From contig CAYREY010000018.1 in assembly GCA_964423405.1 (NCBI GenBank), positions 1 through 64,000 on the forward strand: 64,000 nucleotides of DNA, written 5' to 3'. Shown here one piece after another: positions 28,101-36,035 of the stretch. A program made the translations under genes and the position numbers. How positions within the stretch are numbered: position 1 is the first letter of the stretch; each line of letters begins with the position of its first letter. The notes below the pieces were generated by a model. The model had not been told where the DNA came from. It searched no databases and saw only the letters and a list, made by a program, of their open reading frames with translations. The DNA comes from Bog-950 sp964423405. Lineage in GTDB: Bacteria > Bacteroidota > Bacteroidia > Chitinophagales > LD1.

Positions 28101-30207
28101 GCTCATCGCCGCAGGTAGTAGCAGGCCCTGTAATAGCAGGCAACGAAAGCGATACCTGATTAATAGTAGTAGTAACCCACGATGAAGAACAGCCGGGGCG
28201 CTCTATCATAGTGTAGCGTACTTTTAAATCGGCGGGTAATGTGTTGTTCCAGCTTGTATTAAAATCCTGCCCGGCGCCGCTGGTGGGGTTGCCTTCTGCA
28301 GCACTCCACTCTATATACAAGCCAGCCGGGGCTGGTGCAGTAAAATAGCTTACCAATGTATTGGGGCAAACCTCGGTAGGGCCAATAACCGGCGCTGTAG
28401 GTGCAGCAGGTAGTGGTGCTACGGTAATACCGGTTGCTACAGGGTTACCGCACCAGTAAGGATTTATACTGGTGGCGTAAAGGGTATAGTACCCTACTGC
28501 CAGGCCGGTAAGGGTTACACTGGCTGCATTGGCATTAACCAGGGTAGTAGTACCGGTGCTATACGAATACAACAGCCATTTACAGTTAAGGCCGGTGCCG
28601 GTAAGGCTGGTAGCATTATATATTTTAGAGTCGCCATCGCATATCAGCGTATCGCCATTTACTTTAAAAGGGTCGGCAATATGTATGCGCATTCTGCTAT
28701 AGCCGCTACAGCCCAAAAACGGGTTGTTGTATACTACCTTAAGGCTATACTCATCGTAAACGGTGCTTGCGCCGGAAGGCAAATTCCATGTGTAAGAAAT
28801 TTCGTTGGTATTACCGTACGAAAGGGCCACGCAGGTTTGGCTGTTATCTGGTCCGGAACACAGATACCAGGAATAAACAGTAGTAGGTACAAATGGTACC
28901 GAATAAATTGCTGTAGACTGATTGCATACAACCGAATCGCCGTTTATATAAGCACTATCGGGTAATATAGGTACATACACTACTGTTGGATATGCACATG
29001 CACCCGAGCAGGAAGAAAGCAACGAAACAACCCCATAGCCGGCGTTTCCATCGCCCCACTTTACCGTAACAGTATTGGAGGTTAAACTACCCGACAATAC
29101 CGTACCACCGGAAACAGACCAAAGCAGACTGGTGCATGGGGCGGATGTTGTAAAAGTAGATACCGAGTCGTGACAGACAGAGTTTACGCAATAGATATCG
29201 GGCCCTGCGGCAGAATCGACAATTACGGTGCGGTATAATGTATCGGTACAAGAACAGTTAGACTCGGCAACAAACATTAGTGTATAGGTACCGGGCTGTG
29301 TATAGGTATGGTTTACATACGTTGAGTTTGAAATTACAGTACCATCGCCCAGTATCCAGCGCCGGGTTACAATGCCCGAACCATATGTGCTTTGCGAGCA
29401 GTTAGAGTTTAACGATAGTGTAGAGTTTAAACAGACATGTATTACACCTCCTGCATTGGCTTCGGGGGCGCTGGTAATACAGGCAGTTGGCTTATTAATA
29501 ACCTGTATACATATTTCGCTTACACCGGTGCAACCGTTGGCATCTGTTTCGGTTAATATCAGGTCGGTATATCCTATTGCGTTCCATCTAACCCTTACAC
29601 TATCGCCGTTTGTATTTAAGGGTATAATAGTTGCGCTGCCGGTAGTTTGCCAGGTAAAGCTACTACCTGCACTACCCTCAGCGTAAAAGTAGTACCAGCC
29701 CGAATCGCAAACGTTATAACAGGTTTTATCTTCTGCTCGCGGTTTGGCGGCGGTACTTGAGGACGATGAAGACTCTACCCTACCCCTTTGGATGGTGAGA
29801 ACAGAGGTACACAAGTTGCTGTTTTGAGGAACTATAGAAGGGAAAAGCGCCGGATTAACGGTTACTGAGTGATTGACGGTGGATATTACACCCAGATAAT
29901 TTACTACCGCTGATATAGTATATGTACCAGATACACTCCAAAGTACCTGTAAGGTGTTGCCGGTTGAACTATATACGTTACCACTACCCGAAACAGACCA
30001 TGAAACAACATTGCCTGTTGATATACCATAATACTGGCTATTGTTTACACATGTGGTGTTGCCACCAGTAATTTGTGGTGTTGTTGATTGTGCTGATGCC
30101 AACGCTGCATACACAATACATAACACAACACCAAGAAACCTTGTGAGTGATAGTGTTTTCAAGGCAATTATTTTAGTGTGTACCACCAGATAAACGAAAT
30201 AGTTCAC
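25183..30207 (-). CDS. 1674-aa PKD/Ig-like repeat secreted protein, first gene of the RHS operon
   Basis: The ATG at 30207 gives a signal peptide with a long n-region (hydrophobic core FLGVVLCIVYAALASAQ); a TTG at 30162 would give a shorter, more usual signal and is an alternative. The protein is a chain of Ig/PKD-like beta domains. PKD signatures are RRWILGDGTVI near residue 287, YHWNFGDGTTT near 815 and YLWQYGDGSSS near 1167. PKD-like 'track' segments (WSVSGSGNVYSS, YQWSVEPAEAGSIV, YQWSNGATTNPL) fill the rest. No T9SS sorting domain is visible at the C-terminus, which ends in a Cys-containing PITITVPSQCE. It is the first gene of the ~30-kb minus-strand operon and overlaps the next gene by 10 bp. 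It is probably a surface adhesin or scaffold; the ligand is unknown. Confidence 0.88.
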   Translation of the reverse strand: MNYFVYLVVHTKIIALKTLSLTRFLGVVLCIVYAALASAQSTTPQITGGNTTCVNNSQYYGISTGNVVSWSVSGSGNVYSSTGNTLQVLWSVSGTYTISAVVNYLGVISTVNHSVTVNPALFPSIVPQNSNLCTSVLTIQRGRVESSSSSSTAAKPRAEDKTCYNVCDSGWYYFYAEGSAGSSFTWQTTGSATIIPLNTNGDSVRVRWNAIGYTDLILTETDANGCTGVSEICIQVINKPTACITSAPEANAGGVIHVCLNSTLSLNSNCSQSTYGSGIVTRRWILGDGTVISNSTYVNHTYTQPGTYTLMFVAESNCSCTDTLYRTVIVDSAAGPDIYCVNSVCHDSVSTFTTSAPCTSLLWSVSGGTVLSGSLTSNTVTVKWGDGNAGYGVVSLLSSCSGACAYPTVVYVPILPDSAYINGDSVVCNQSTAIYSVPFVPTTVYSWYLCSGPDNSQTCVALSYGNTNEISYTWNLPSGASTVYDEYSLKVVYNNPFLGCSGYSRMRIHIADPFKVNGDTLICDGDSKIYNATSLTGTGLNCKWLLYSYSTGTTTLVNANAASVTLTGLAVGYYTLYATSINPYWCGNPVATGITVAPLPAAPTAPVIGPTEVCPNTLVSYFTAPAPAGLYIEWSAAEGNPTSGAGQDFNTSWNNTLPADLKVRYTMIERPGCSSSWVTTTINQVSLSLPAITGPATTCGDEQLTYQIAVAGAEEYQWSVEPAEAGSIVSGQHTNTVQLQWNQYAASVTATAQVNLNITKCGTVITRTYNVTLSPTPVAGLTAATSPFCTGKTVTFTATPTSLSTPSAIYHWNFGDGTTTTNSSATPTHAYTAAGTYAATVIIEKPNGCTNPATAAITVDVLPGPAAILSPDGSVNHCGETQSWSDVLTVTLQNMSGTSFTYELFNGTTSVAGPGSTSTFTVTATGSYRVRVVNSAGCEAYTNIIVVDDACPETSCDAQGSVQLSLTSSNCGVVTVNVTSTNATFTSVVFYDPLGNTTATTLPATHTYLKAGSYHIVAYGTAPASGGGTCGVLDDMWVTVGYVPDFTVQYTCSSSGQILTQPVDISTYYPSANAITSWAWYVDGSSTAASTSQVPTPPLTITPAGAHTLTLIIDNATLPACTLTQNITVPAPAQAAFTSVDSVCETGAVLFNASSSTGDIISYLWQYGDGSSSSLQPSGKVFDCNIVDGLVNQYVCDFTTVLIVTDAYGCHSQVSANQVVYDDKMKTAGISFSLPDINECYGTSVDLSVSVTQSPYGTAPYTYQWSNGATTNPLAVTGSGNYYVTVTDKYNCAKAAGPVNAYFTTINATIQGDTIYCPDEKMNLSIFKGHQYTYQWIHKHNTTITGPYTKSGIPYLLDDEMTSLINGDTYWGVVTLAGCSATTPPVKVHQYAPVNMTMSSTVSPNTVCANQGPITLTVSTTPPSTVLWNNGIYGNTITFYDPGFYAFQLVDSNGCRGNQNTFPIYWAANFNQLIAGCYTRCLGQDNTLYGPVAPIGEQYTYQWIKIDNNTTTVVSTQVNYNPQQSGTYRLIIRNQFGNTTNSCVDTSDEIYLDIMPCPDTWCVPGGVDTSCTACHYEADSMAHVVEFLVSFNYTGTTNSAFSLYCNTAHISAYENVVDSGSGTPVIMGHTVVPGQNSIHMEIWDTPPHQSSHQVIIVIGDCHIPITITVPSQCE

Positions 30208-30230
30208 ATTTGTTTATCTGATTATTTGTG

Positions 30231-30261
30231 CAACTGTAGGAATTAAAAAAATAACTTCAAA
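30231..30261 (-). promoter_or_regulatory. Candidate Bacteroidota-type promoter of the RHS operon
   Basis: On the minus strand a -33-like TTTG (30258-30261) is followed, after a 19-bp spacer, by TACAGTTG (30231-30238). The second box has one mismatch to the Bacteroidota -7 consensus TAnnTTTG. The predicted transcript would start near 30225, about 18 nt upstream of the ATG at 30207. The surrounding DNA is AT-rich. Assigned by eye from the consensus and spacing. Confidence 0.45.
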
Positions 30262-30769
30262 GAATATTTATAAATATATTTTGATATTACATAATTTACA
30301 ATATGTAATAAACCAGACAGGCTATTGTGTCGCTTAAAATAGCTGTATTATCAATGAAAATTGATAAAAAATGCATCAAATTATTAAATACAAGATATGT
30401 TAATTTATTAATATCATAGTAATGATAAATTGAATTATTGCACATGATATTAGAATAACATAAACTTATTATTACGCAAACACTAACACTTATTGAAAAG
30501 ACAAAACCTGTGTAAGTTTTAATTTGAATTTATGCAGCAACGGTTTACACGGGTTTGGCTTAAACACATTAAAAGAGGATGTACCATAGCCAGATAAAGA
30601 AAGCATACCATACAAAGGAACAGCCGTATGATACCTACCCTATCGCTTAATCAGCAACTGAATTTACAAATAATAATAATAAATAATATAAAAAGGGTGT
30701 AGGCATAGGGGTATAGGCATGGCACTATGTTAAACATCTAAATATCAACTACTTACAACCAACGAGTGT

Positions 30770-30949
30770 AGGCATGGTGGCTAAAAATTACAGAAAAACG
30801 AAGAGCGGCGGCGTTTCGGTACCAGCGGGGGCTCTCCCCGTTCTTCTTCGTATTCCGCACAATCACTTCGAAGTTTTAATAAATAGAAGTCTCTGACTTC
30901 GCAGTTGCCGTACCCCACAAGTACATCCGCCCGTGCCTACCAAAACCCC
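30770..30949. ncRNA. Candidate structured RNA or dispersed element, ~180 bp
   Basis: The ends GTAGGCATGG (from 30770) and CCGTGCCTAC (to 30949) can pair into a ~10-bp closing stem. Inside are ACGAAGA/TCTTCGT (around 30798-30852), the palindrome ACTTCGAAGT (~30865-30874) and a hairpin GAAGTCTCTGACTTC (~30886-30900). On the minus strand a 45-aa frame (GTG 30918 to TAG 30781) includes KLRSDCAEYEEERGEPP. I have the impression of similar short 'hypothetical proteins' in related genomes, which often mark a conserved RNA or repeat rather than a gene. The size and the closed terminal stem would fit a 6S-like RNA, but I cannot show this. Confidence 0.3.
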
Positions 30950-30983
30950 ACTACAAGATGTACCGGTATAATACATGGTAATA

Positions 30984-31022
30984 AACAACAAAGCCCGCTA
31001 CATGGTAGCGGGCTTTGTTGTT
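30984..31022. terminator. Strong bidirectional terminator downstream of secG
   Basis: An 18-bp perfect inverted repeat (30984-31001 and 31005-31022, AACAACAAAGCCCGCTAC and its complement) encloses a 3-nt loop, and A/T runs lie on both sides. It lies just past the secG stop on the minus strand. Confidence 0.85.
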
Positions 31023-31047
31023 TTATAGCTTACGTTGCAATACTCAA

Positions 31048-31431
31048 TTACTGAGGGTTGCCGGTTGGCTGTGCAGGTTGGGCTGGCTGTGCAGCACCTG
31101 GCTGGGCCGGAGCGTTGGTTGGAGTCTGGAAGGTGTTACCTTTTGTTCTTTCTACAGCTTCAATCTCCGAGGTTTCTACAGCCGACTTTTTAACTGTAGC
31201 TCCTTTCTCGGTAAAAAATGCAGTTGAAAGGCTTAGCACCAATAATGCTACGGCAAAGCCCCAGGTTAGTTTTTCAATAATATCGGTAGAGTGGCGCGCA
31301 CCCAGCAGTTGCTGGCCTACACCGCCAAATGAACCGCTCAGGCCACCGCCTTTAGGGTTTTGAATAAGTACTACTGCACCAAGCAATACACATACTATAA
31401 TGATAAGAATGGTGATAACTGTGTAAATCAT
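31048..31431 (-). CDS. secG: Preprotein translocase subunit SecG
   Basis: SecG is the small accessory membrane subunit of SecYEG and helps protein export through the inner membrane. The 127-aa product has two membrane segments (residues ~3-24 and ~55-77) with the family loop VLIQNPKGGGLSGSFGG between them. An unusual C-terminal tail rich in Pro, Ala, Gln (PAQPGAAQPAQPAQP) extends about 45 residues beyond the usual SecG; such tails are seen in Bacteroidota. It starts 1 bp after the stop of the TPR-like gene, so it is the last gene of the regulator-lptE-TPR-secG operon and is followed by a strong terminator. Confidence 0.93.
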   Translation of the reverse strand: MIYTVITILIIIVCVLLGAVVLIQNPKGGGLSGSFGGVGQQLLGARHSTDIIEKLTWGFAVALLVLSLSTAFFTEKGATVKKSAVETSEIEAVERTKGNTFQTPTNAPAQPGAAQPAQPAQPTGNPQ

Positions 31432-31432
31432 T

Positions 31433-32530
31433 TTACGTGATATTTTTTAAATAATTGATTCGGGCGGCAAAGAAATCATTTTTTTCGGGATATTTTAATC
31501 CCAGTATCTCATAACTTCTGATGGCTTTTGCATATTTTTTCTGCATTTCGTACACTTTTGCCATCGTTTCGGTAATCAGGTCGGGGTCTATGTCGTTTTC
31601 GGCAACGGGTGGTTTTACAGCCGGGGCGCGGTGTTTAAGGCGCTGCTCCTCTATAAATTTATCAAGCCCCTTGCTGTAGTTGGTCTCCTCTTCTACCAGT
31701 TCGTGCAGGTTTACAGGTATGTTGGCTACGTATAGTTTTTCCAGTTCTTCATCCTGTTTTTCGGCATCGGCGGGTATTTGCTGCTGCAGCAATAAGGCTG
31801 CCGGGGCCACCGCCGGGCTGTAGGCACGCAGCCATTCATCAAAGGTGTGCGGCTGGTTGGTATCAAATGTTTCGGCAGGTGTGGTTTCTATAGTTTCTTC
31901 TGCCACAACCTCTGTAGCCGGCTCTGTAATCTCTGCCGTTTCTTCGGTCAGTACCACTTCGGGCGTTTCGGCCTCTGTATCGTCCTGTGGGTTATCTACC
32001 ACACTATCCTGCACCGGGGCAATTTCGTTAACCGGCTCTACCTCCGTTACGGTTGGTGTGTCGGTAATTATAGTGGCAGGGGCAACATCAATGGTTTCTG
32101 TTACGGCCTCTACCTCTGCAACCGGTGTTTCGGGCGATAGCTCAAACGAGTGTTCCGGCAACTGTTGTTCCGGTGTGGTTACAATAGCGGTATGTTCATC
32201 GTGGGTAGTGGTTTCCTGCGCTTCGCTTACCGGTATTTCGGGTAGTTTGTGCAGTTCGGTTTCTACAGTAGTGGTAAGCGGTGTACCAAGCGGTGCCGAA
32301 AGGTGGCCCGGGTTAAATACCGAGTAAAACAAATCGCGGTCGTGTGTGTACAGGGCCGCCAGTTGTAACTGCTGGTCGAAACGCGGGTCGTTCTGGTCCT
32401 GGTACTTTTTAGCCAGCAACAGGTGCGCCTGCTGAAAATACGGAAATTTCTGCAACAGGCCCTCCAGCTCGGTTGCCGAAAACCGCGCCAGTACCTGATT
32501 GAAATTTTCCTTATTTATAGTTTCTAACAC
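31433..32530 (-). CDS. Cytoplasmic TPR-like protein with acidic Thr/Glu/Val-rich linker
   Basis: This 365-aa protein has no signal peptide. Residues 1-60 are helical (LEGLLQKFPYFQQAHLLLAKKYQ) and residues ~295-360 form a TPR-like helix pair (ETMAKVYEMQKKYAKAIRSYE, LGLKYPEK). Between them, residues ~85-230 are a low-complexity acidic stretch rich in Thr, Val, Glu, Pro that is probably disordered. The gene lies between lptE and secG, 32 bp and 1 bp apart, an order I associate with Bacteroidota. Its molecular job is unknown. Association with the envelope-biogenesis neighbours is an inference from the conserved order. Confidence 0.75.
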   Translation of the reverse strand: MLETINKENFNQVLARFSATELEGLLQKFPYFQQAHLLLAKKYQDQNDPRFDQQLQLAALYTHDRDLFYSVFNPGHLSAPLGTPLTTTVETELHKLPEIPVSEAQETTTHDEHTAIVTTPEQQLPEHSFELSPETPVAEVEAVTETIDVAPATIITDTPTVTEVEPVNEIAPVQDSVVDNPQDDTEAETPEVVLTEETAEITEPATEVVAEETIETTPAETFDTNQPHTFDEWLRAYSPAVAPAALLLQQQIPADAEKQDEELEKLYVANIPVNLHELVEEETNYSKGLDKFIEEQRLKHRAPAVKPPVAENDIDPDLITETMAKVYEMQKKYAKAIRSYEILGLKYPEKNDFFAARINYLKNIT

Positions 32531-32562
32531 GTTACTGTTTTAAATTTAGGTGCGTAAACATA

Positions 32563-33117
32563 TTACCACGGTATCAGCGCTTTCTGAAAAATATCATCTA
32601 CCAACTGCGTGCTTATTTCATTTATCAGCCTGTCTTCTACCGATATTAACTCTTCGGTAGATGAGTACTGCGCATAACGCGAAAAACTCTGGTCCCAGGT
32701 ATCTTTTTCATTTTTGGTATTTACATAGTGCACCTGCACGGTTATGGTTAGCTTGTTCAACCCGCTGGTGGCACCTGCTACCGGTGCATCGCTGGTAAAC
32801 ACATAACCGGTAACTGCACCGGTAAACTGTATATCGCCATCGGTACTTACCTGGCGCAGGTTAGCTTCTACCTGCATTTTTTGCTTTAGCCTATCGGTAA
32901 ACACCTGCGACAGGCTGGCAGGGCCGTTGGCAGCCCGGTTCTGAAACAACTCTACCTGTACGGTTTTAACATCGGGTGGAATAGTAGCACCGGTAAAGGA
33001 GTATGCCTTACAGCCCGGTAGAACACAAAGCACAGCACCAAAAACAAAGAGTATAGCAACAAGAACAATACGCCCTGATACAGTTTGAAAATTGAAAATT
33101 GAAAATTGAAAATTCAT
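32563..33117 (-). CDS. lptE: LptE-family LPS-assembly lipoprotein
   Basis: LptE is the outer-membrane lipoprotein that plugs the LptD barrel and helps insert lipopolysaccharide. The product is 184 aa with signal segment RIVLVAILFVFGAVLCV and lipobox LPGC. It then has GATIPPDVKTVQVELFQNRA and the family region LSQVFTDRLKQKMQ, followed by ITVQVHYVNTKNEKDTWDQSF. The first 11 residues are encoded by a heptanucleotide tandem repeat (33087-33114), an odd feature noted separately; no other start codon precedes the signal peptide. It lies 32 bp after the sigma-54 regulator and 32 bp before the TPR-like gene. Confidence 0.88.
   Translation of the reverse strand: MNFQFSIFNFQTVSGRIVLVAILFVFGAVLCVLPGCKAYSFTGATIPPDVKTVQVELFQNRAANGPASLSQVFTDRLKQKMQVEANLRQVSTDGDIQFTGAVTGYVFTSDAPVAGATSGLNKLTITVQVHYVNTKNEKDTWDQSFSRYAQYSSTEELISVEDRLINEISTQLVDDIFQKALIPW
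33087..33114. repeat. Four tandem heptamers GAAAATT at the lptE start codon
   Basis: Four exact copies of GAAAATT (plus strand) end one base before the CAT that is the complement of the lptE ATG (33115-33117). The units code for the N-terminal NFQFSIFNFQ. Because the unit is 7 bp, gain or loss of one copy shifts the frame. Confidence 0.9.
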
Positions 33118-33149
33118 GTTCTGTTCTATGTTCCTGGTTCTTTGTTCTG

Positions 33150-34379
33150 TTATATCTCTATATTATACTCTTTAATTTTACGGTACAGGGTACGCTCGCT
33201 GATGCCCAAATCGTCGGCAGCATTTTTGCGTTTGTTGCGGTGCTTTTTCAGCGCCTTAATTATCAGTTCGCGCTCTTTATCCAGTAGCGATAACGACTCC
33301 TCTATCGTTTCCGATTCGTGGAAACCCTTGTTATCTACTACTATCGGCTGTGCGGTGTTTTGCTGCGGAATAATAAACGGCTTATCGGTACCGGTATTGC
33401 CCCCCAGCTCAAAATTAGTTGGGGTGGTTATAGGCGTACCCATAGGCTGGTGGCGAGCTATATCATACACAAACTGTTTCAGGTCGTTCAGGTCGCTCTT
33501 CAGGTCAAATATCAGTTTGTACAATATCTCGCGCTCGGTAAAACTGCTGCCACCGCTCTGGTAGCGCGCTTCGGCCAATGCCGGCAGGCGGTTATCGGTT
33601 ATATCGGGTACTATCTGTTGCAGTTCTTTAGCGCTTACGTCTTTTTCCATAGCCAGTATGCTTACCTGCTCGGCTACGTTTTTAAGCTGGCGCACGTTAC
33701 CGGGCCAGGGGTATTTTAAAACCAGCTCGCGGGCATCGTCGGTAAGTTTTACAGCCGGTATTTTATTCTTCTCGCTAAAATCGGTAGAGAACTTGCGGAA
33801 CAGCATCAGTATATCTTCGCCGCGCTCGCGCAAAGGCGGTATATAAATAGGCACGGTAGAAAGGCGGTAGTACAAATCTTCGCGGAACTTGCCGGCACGT
33901 ACGGCCTCCTGTAAATTTACGTTGGTGGCGGCCACCAGGCGCACATCGGTTTTCATTACCTTGCTGCTACCCACGCGGATGTACTCGCCGGTTTCCAGCA
34001 CACGCAGCAGGCGGGCCTGTGTGCCTATGGGCAGTTCGCCTATTTCATCTAAAAATATAGTACCGCCGTTTACGGTTTCAAAATAACCTTTGCGCGCATC
34101 GTGCGCACCGGTAAACGAACCTTTCTCGTGGCCAAACAATTCAGAGTCGATGGTGCCCTCGGGTATGGCACCGCAGTTAACGGCAATAAAAGCATTGTGG
34201 CGGCGCGCACCCAACTGGTGTATAATGTGCGAAAACACCTCTTTACCTACCCCGCTTTCGCCGGTTATAAGTACCGTAAGGTTGGTTGATGCCACGCGCT
34301 CGGCTATACCAATAGCATGGTTAAGCGCAGGCGAGTTGCCTATAATTCCAAACCTGTTTTTTATGCTTTGAATTTCCAT
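33150..34379 (-). CDS. Sigma-54-dependent transcriptional activator (AAA+ plus Fis HTH, no receiver domain)
   Basis: The 409-aa protein starts directly with the sigma-54 interaction AAA+ domain (residues ~10-240). Walker A is GESGVGKE, the sigma-54-contacting loop is GSFTGA, Walker B is GGTIFLDEIGELP, and the arginine-finger region is REDLYYRLSTVPIYIPPLRER. A linker of ~90 residues follows, and the C-terminus is a Fis-type helix-turn-helix (KKHRNKRKNAADDLGISERTLYRKIKEY). It lacks a response-regulator receiver domain, so its activity is probably controlled by another factor or by its level. It is the first gene of the operon with lptE, the TPR-like gene and secG. This order is one I know from Bacteroidota. 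Confidence 0.93.
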   Translation of the reverse strand: MEIQSIKNRFGIIGNSPALNHAIGIAERVASTNLTVLITGESGVGKEVFSHIIHQLGARRHNAFIAVNCGAIPEGTIDSELFGHEKGSFTGAHDARKGYFETVNGGTIFLDEIGELPIGTQARLLRVLETGEYIRVGSSKVMKTDVRLVAATNVNLQEAVRAGKFREDLYYRLSTVPIYIPPLRERGEDILMLFRKFSTDFSEKNKIPAVKLTDDARELVLKYPWPGNVRQLKNVAEQVSILAMEKDVSAKELQQIVPDITDNRLPALAEARYQSGGSSFTEREILYKLIFDLKSDLNDLKQFVYDIARHQPMGTPITTPTNFELGGNTGTDKPFIIPQQNTAQPIVVDNKGFHESETIEESLSLLDKERELIIKALKKHRNKRKNAADDLGISERTLYRKIKEYNIEI

Positions 34380-34506
34380 AACTTCTTTTTATACCCGGGT
34401 TAAAATCCGGGGCTACCATATATATATCGTTCCTACAGAACTTACTGTAGTCCACACACACCCGGTTTCGCATCAACAAATCAACTCACCAATACCCACA
34501 GCCGTT

Positions 34507-35997
34507 TTAAGCTACTGCCACCTCACCTAACAATGTACCACTGGTGCAACCGGTAACTTTTACCATTACATAATCGCCGGGCTTGTAGTGCGCGCGGTCA
34601 AATACCAGTACCTTGTTCTGGCTGTTGCGGCCATACACCTGGTTTTCGTTTCGCTGCGAGGTACCCTCTACCAGCACTTCAAAGGTTTTACCTATATCCT
34701 CTTTGTTGCGCTCCAGCGAGTGTATGCGGTGCAGGTCCACCACCTCCTGCAGGCGGCGTTTTTTTACTTCTTCCGGTATATCATCTACATGCTTTTTGGC
34801 AGCGGTAGTACCGGGGCGCTCGTTGTAGGCAAACATATAGGCCATTTCGTAGCGCACATATTCCATCAGGCTAAGCGTATCTTTATGCTCTTCTTCAGTT
34901 TCGCTGCAATAGCCGGTTATTACATCGGTACTGATAGCCGCCTCGGGCACTATGCGGCGGATGGCATCTATACGGTCTATATACCACTCGCGGGTATAGG
35001 TGCGGTTCATCAGCTCCAGCACACGGCTGTTGCCGCTTTGCACCGGCAGGTGTATGTATTTGCAAATGTTGTTGTACTTAGCCATGGCGTACAGCACATC
35101 ATCGGTCATATCTTTAGGGTGCGAGGTACTGAAACGCACACGCAAATCGGGTGCTACCTGTGCCACCATCTCCAGCAGTTTTGCAAAGTTGACCACACTT
35201 TCGTCGTACTTGGCATCTACCAGTTTTTTACCTACCAGCTTAGGGTCATGGCTAAAGCGGTACGAGTCCACATTCTGCCCCAGCAGGGTTACATCGCGGT
35301 AGCCGGCGGCGTATAGCTGCCGGGCCTCTTCTACAATCGTATTGTAATCGCGGCTGCGCTCGCGGCCACGGGTGTGCGGCACCACGCAGAAAGAGCACAT
35401 ATTATCGCAGCCACGGGTAATGCTTATAAAGGCTGTAATACCGTTGCTGTTAAGGCGCACGGGGTTAATTTCGGCATAGGTCTCCTCGCGGCTAAGCAGC
35501 ACATTTACAGCTTTCTGGCCGGTTTCGGCTTCCTCTACCATACCGGGCAGGGCGCGGTACGCATCGGGGCCGGCTACTATATCTACCAGTTTTTCTTCTT
35601 CTAAAAATTTCTCTTTCAGCCGCTCTGCCATGCAGCCCAGCACGGCTATCAGCGCGCCGCGCTTTTTCTTTTTAACGGCAGAAAAATGCTGCAAGCGGTG
35701 GCGTACGCGCTGCTCGGCGTTATCGCGTATGGCACAGGTGTTAACCAGTATCAGGTCGGCATCTAAAAACTCGGTAGTAGGGTTAAAACCCGCACCGGTT
35801 AATATAGAGGCCACCACTTCGCTATCGGCAAAGTTCATCTGGCAGCCATAACTTTCTATATAAAATTTTTTGCCCGGCACCTCGCGCAACGGCTGCGCCT
35901 GCTCTACGGCACGGTACACCTCGCCCTGGCGGTTTTCGTCTATTTCCTTCGGCTGAATTTCGAAGGCAACTTCGTTGTTGTATAACTCCGTTTTCAT
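34507..35997 (-). CDS. miaB: tRNA-2-methylthio-N6-dimethylallyladenosine synthase MiaB
   Basis: MiaB is a radical-SAM enzyme that adds a methylthio group to N6-isopentenyl-adenosine at position 37 of tRNAs reading UNN codons. The 496-aa product has the N-terminal UPF0004 domain (FYIESYGCQMNFADSE, NTCAIRDNAEQR, GCMAERLKEKF) whose Cys residues bind the second Fe-S cluster. The radical-SAM motif follows (RGCDNMCSFCVVPHTRGRE, CxxxCxxC), and a C-terminal TRAM domain ends the protein. About 35 extra N-terminal residues precede UPF0004, as is common in Bacteroidota. The gene is monocistronic; a candidate -7 box lies just upstream. Confidence 0.96.
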   Translation of the reverse strand: MKTELYNNEVAFEIQPKEIDENRQGEVYRAVEQAQPLREVPGKKFYIESYGCQMNFADSEVVASILTGAGFNPTTEFLDADLILVNTCAIRDNAEQRVRHRLQHFSAVKKKKRGALIAVLGCMAERLKEKFLEEEKLVDIVAGPDAYRALPGMVEEAETGQKAVNVLLSREETYAEINPVRLNSNGITAFISITRGCDNMCSFCVVPHTRGRERSRDYNTIVEEARQLYAAGYRDVTLLGQNVDSYRFSHDPKLVGKKLVDAKYDESVVNFAKLLEMVAQVAPDLRVRFSTSHPKDMTDDVLYAMAKYNNICKYIHLPVQSGNSRVLELMNRTYTREWYIDRIDAIRRIVPEAAISTDVITGYCSETEEEHKDTLSLMEYVRYEMAYMFAYNERPGTTAAKKHVDDIPEEVKKRRLQEVVDLHRIHSLERNKEDIGKTFEVLVEGTSQRNENQVYGRNSQNKVLVFDRAHYKPGDYVMVKVTGCTSGTLLGEVAVA

Positions 35998-36027
35998 AAT
36001 TCAATACCCGCCCTTTTTGCGGGTGGG

Positions 36028-36035
36028 CAAAGATA
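36028..36035 (-). promoter_or_regulatory. Candidate miaB -7 promoter box
   Basis: The minus strand reads TATCTTTG, an exact match to TAnnTTTG, about 31 bp upstream of the miaB ATG (35997). A good -33 TTG at the right spacing is not evident, so support is moderate. Confidence 0.4.

Larger units (their letters stand above)
30208..31047. other. 840-bp gene-free region between the RHS operon and secG
   Basis: No convincing gene lies here. The left ~450 bp (30240-30690) is very AT-rich and holds the candidate operon promoter. The segment 30690-30960 contains recurring GTAGGCAT/TGCCTAC words and a ~180-bp element described separately. The right end carries the strong terminator of the secG operon. 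Confidence 0.6.
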
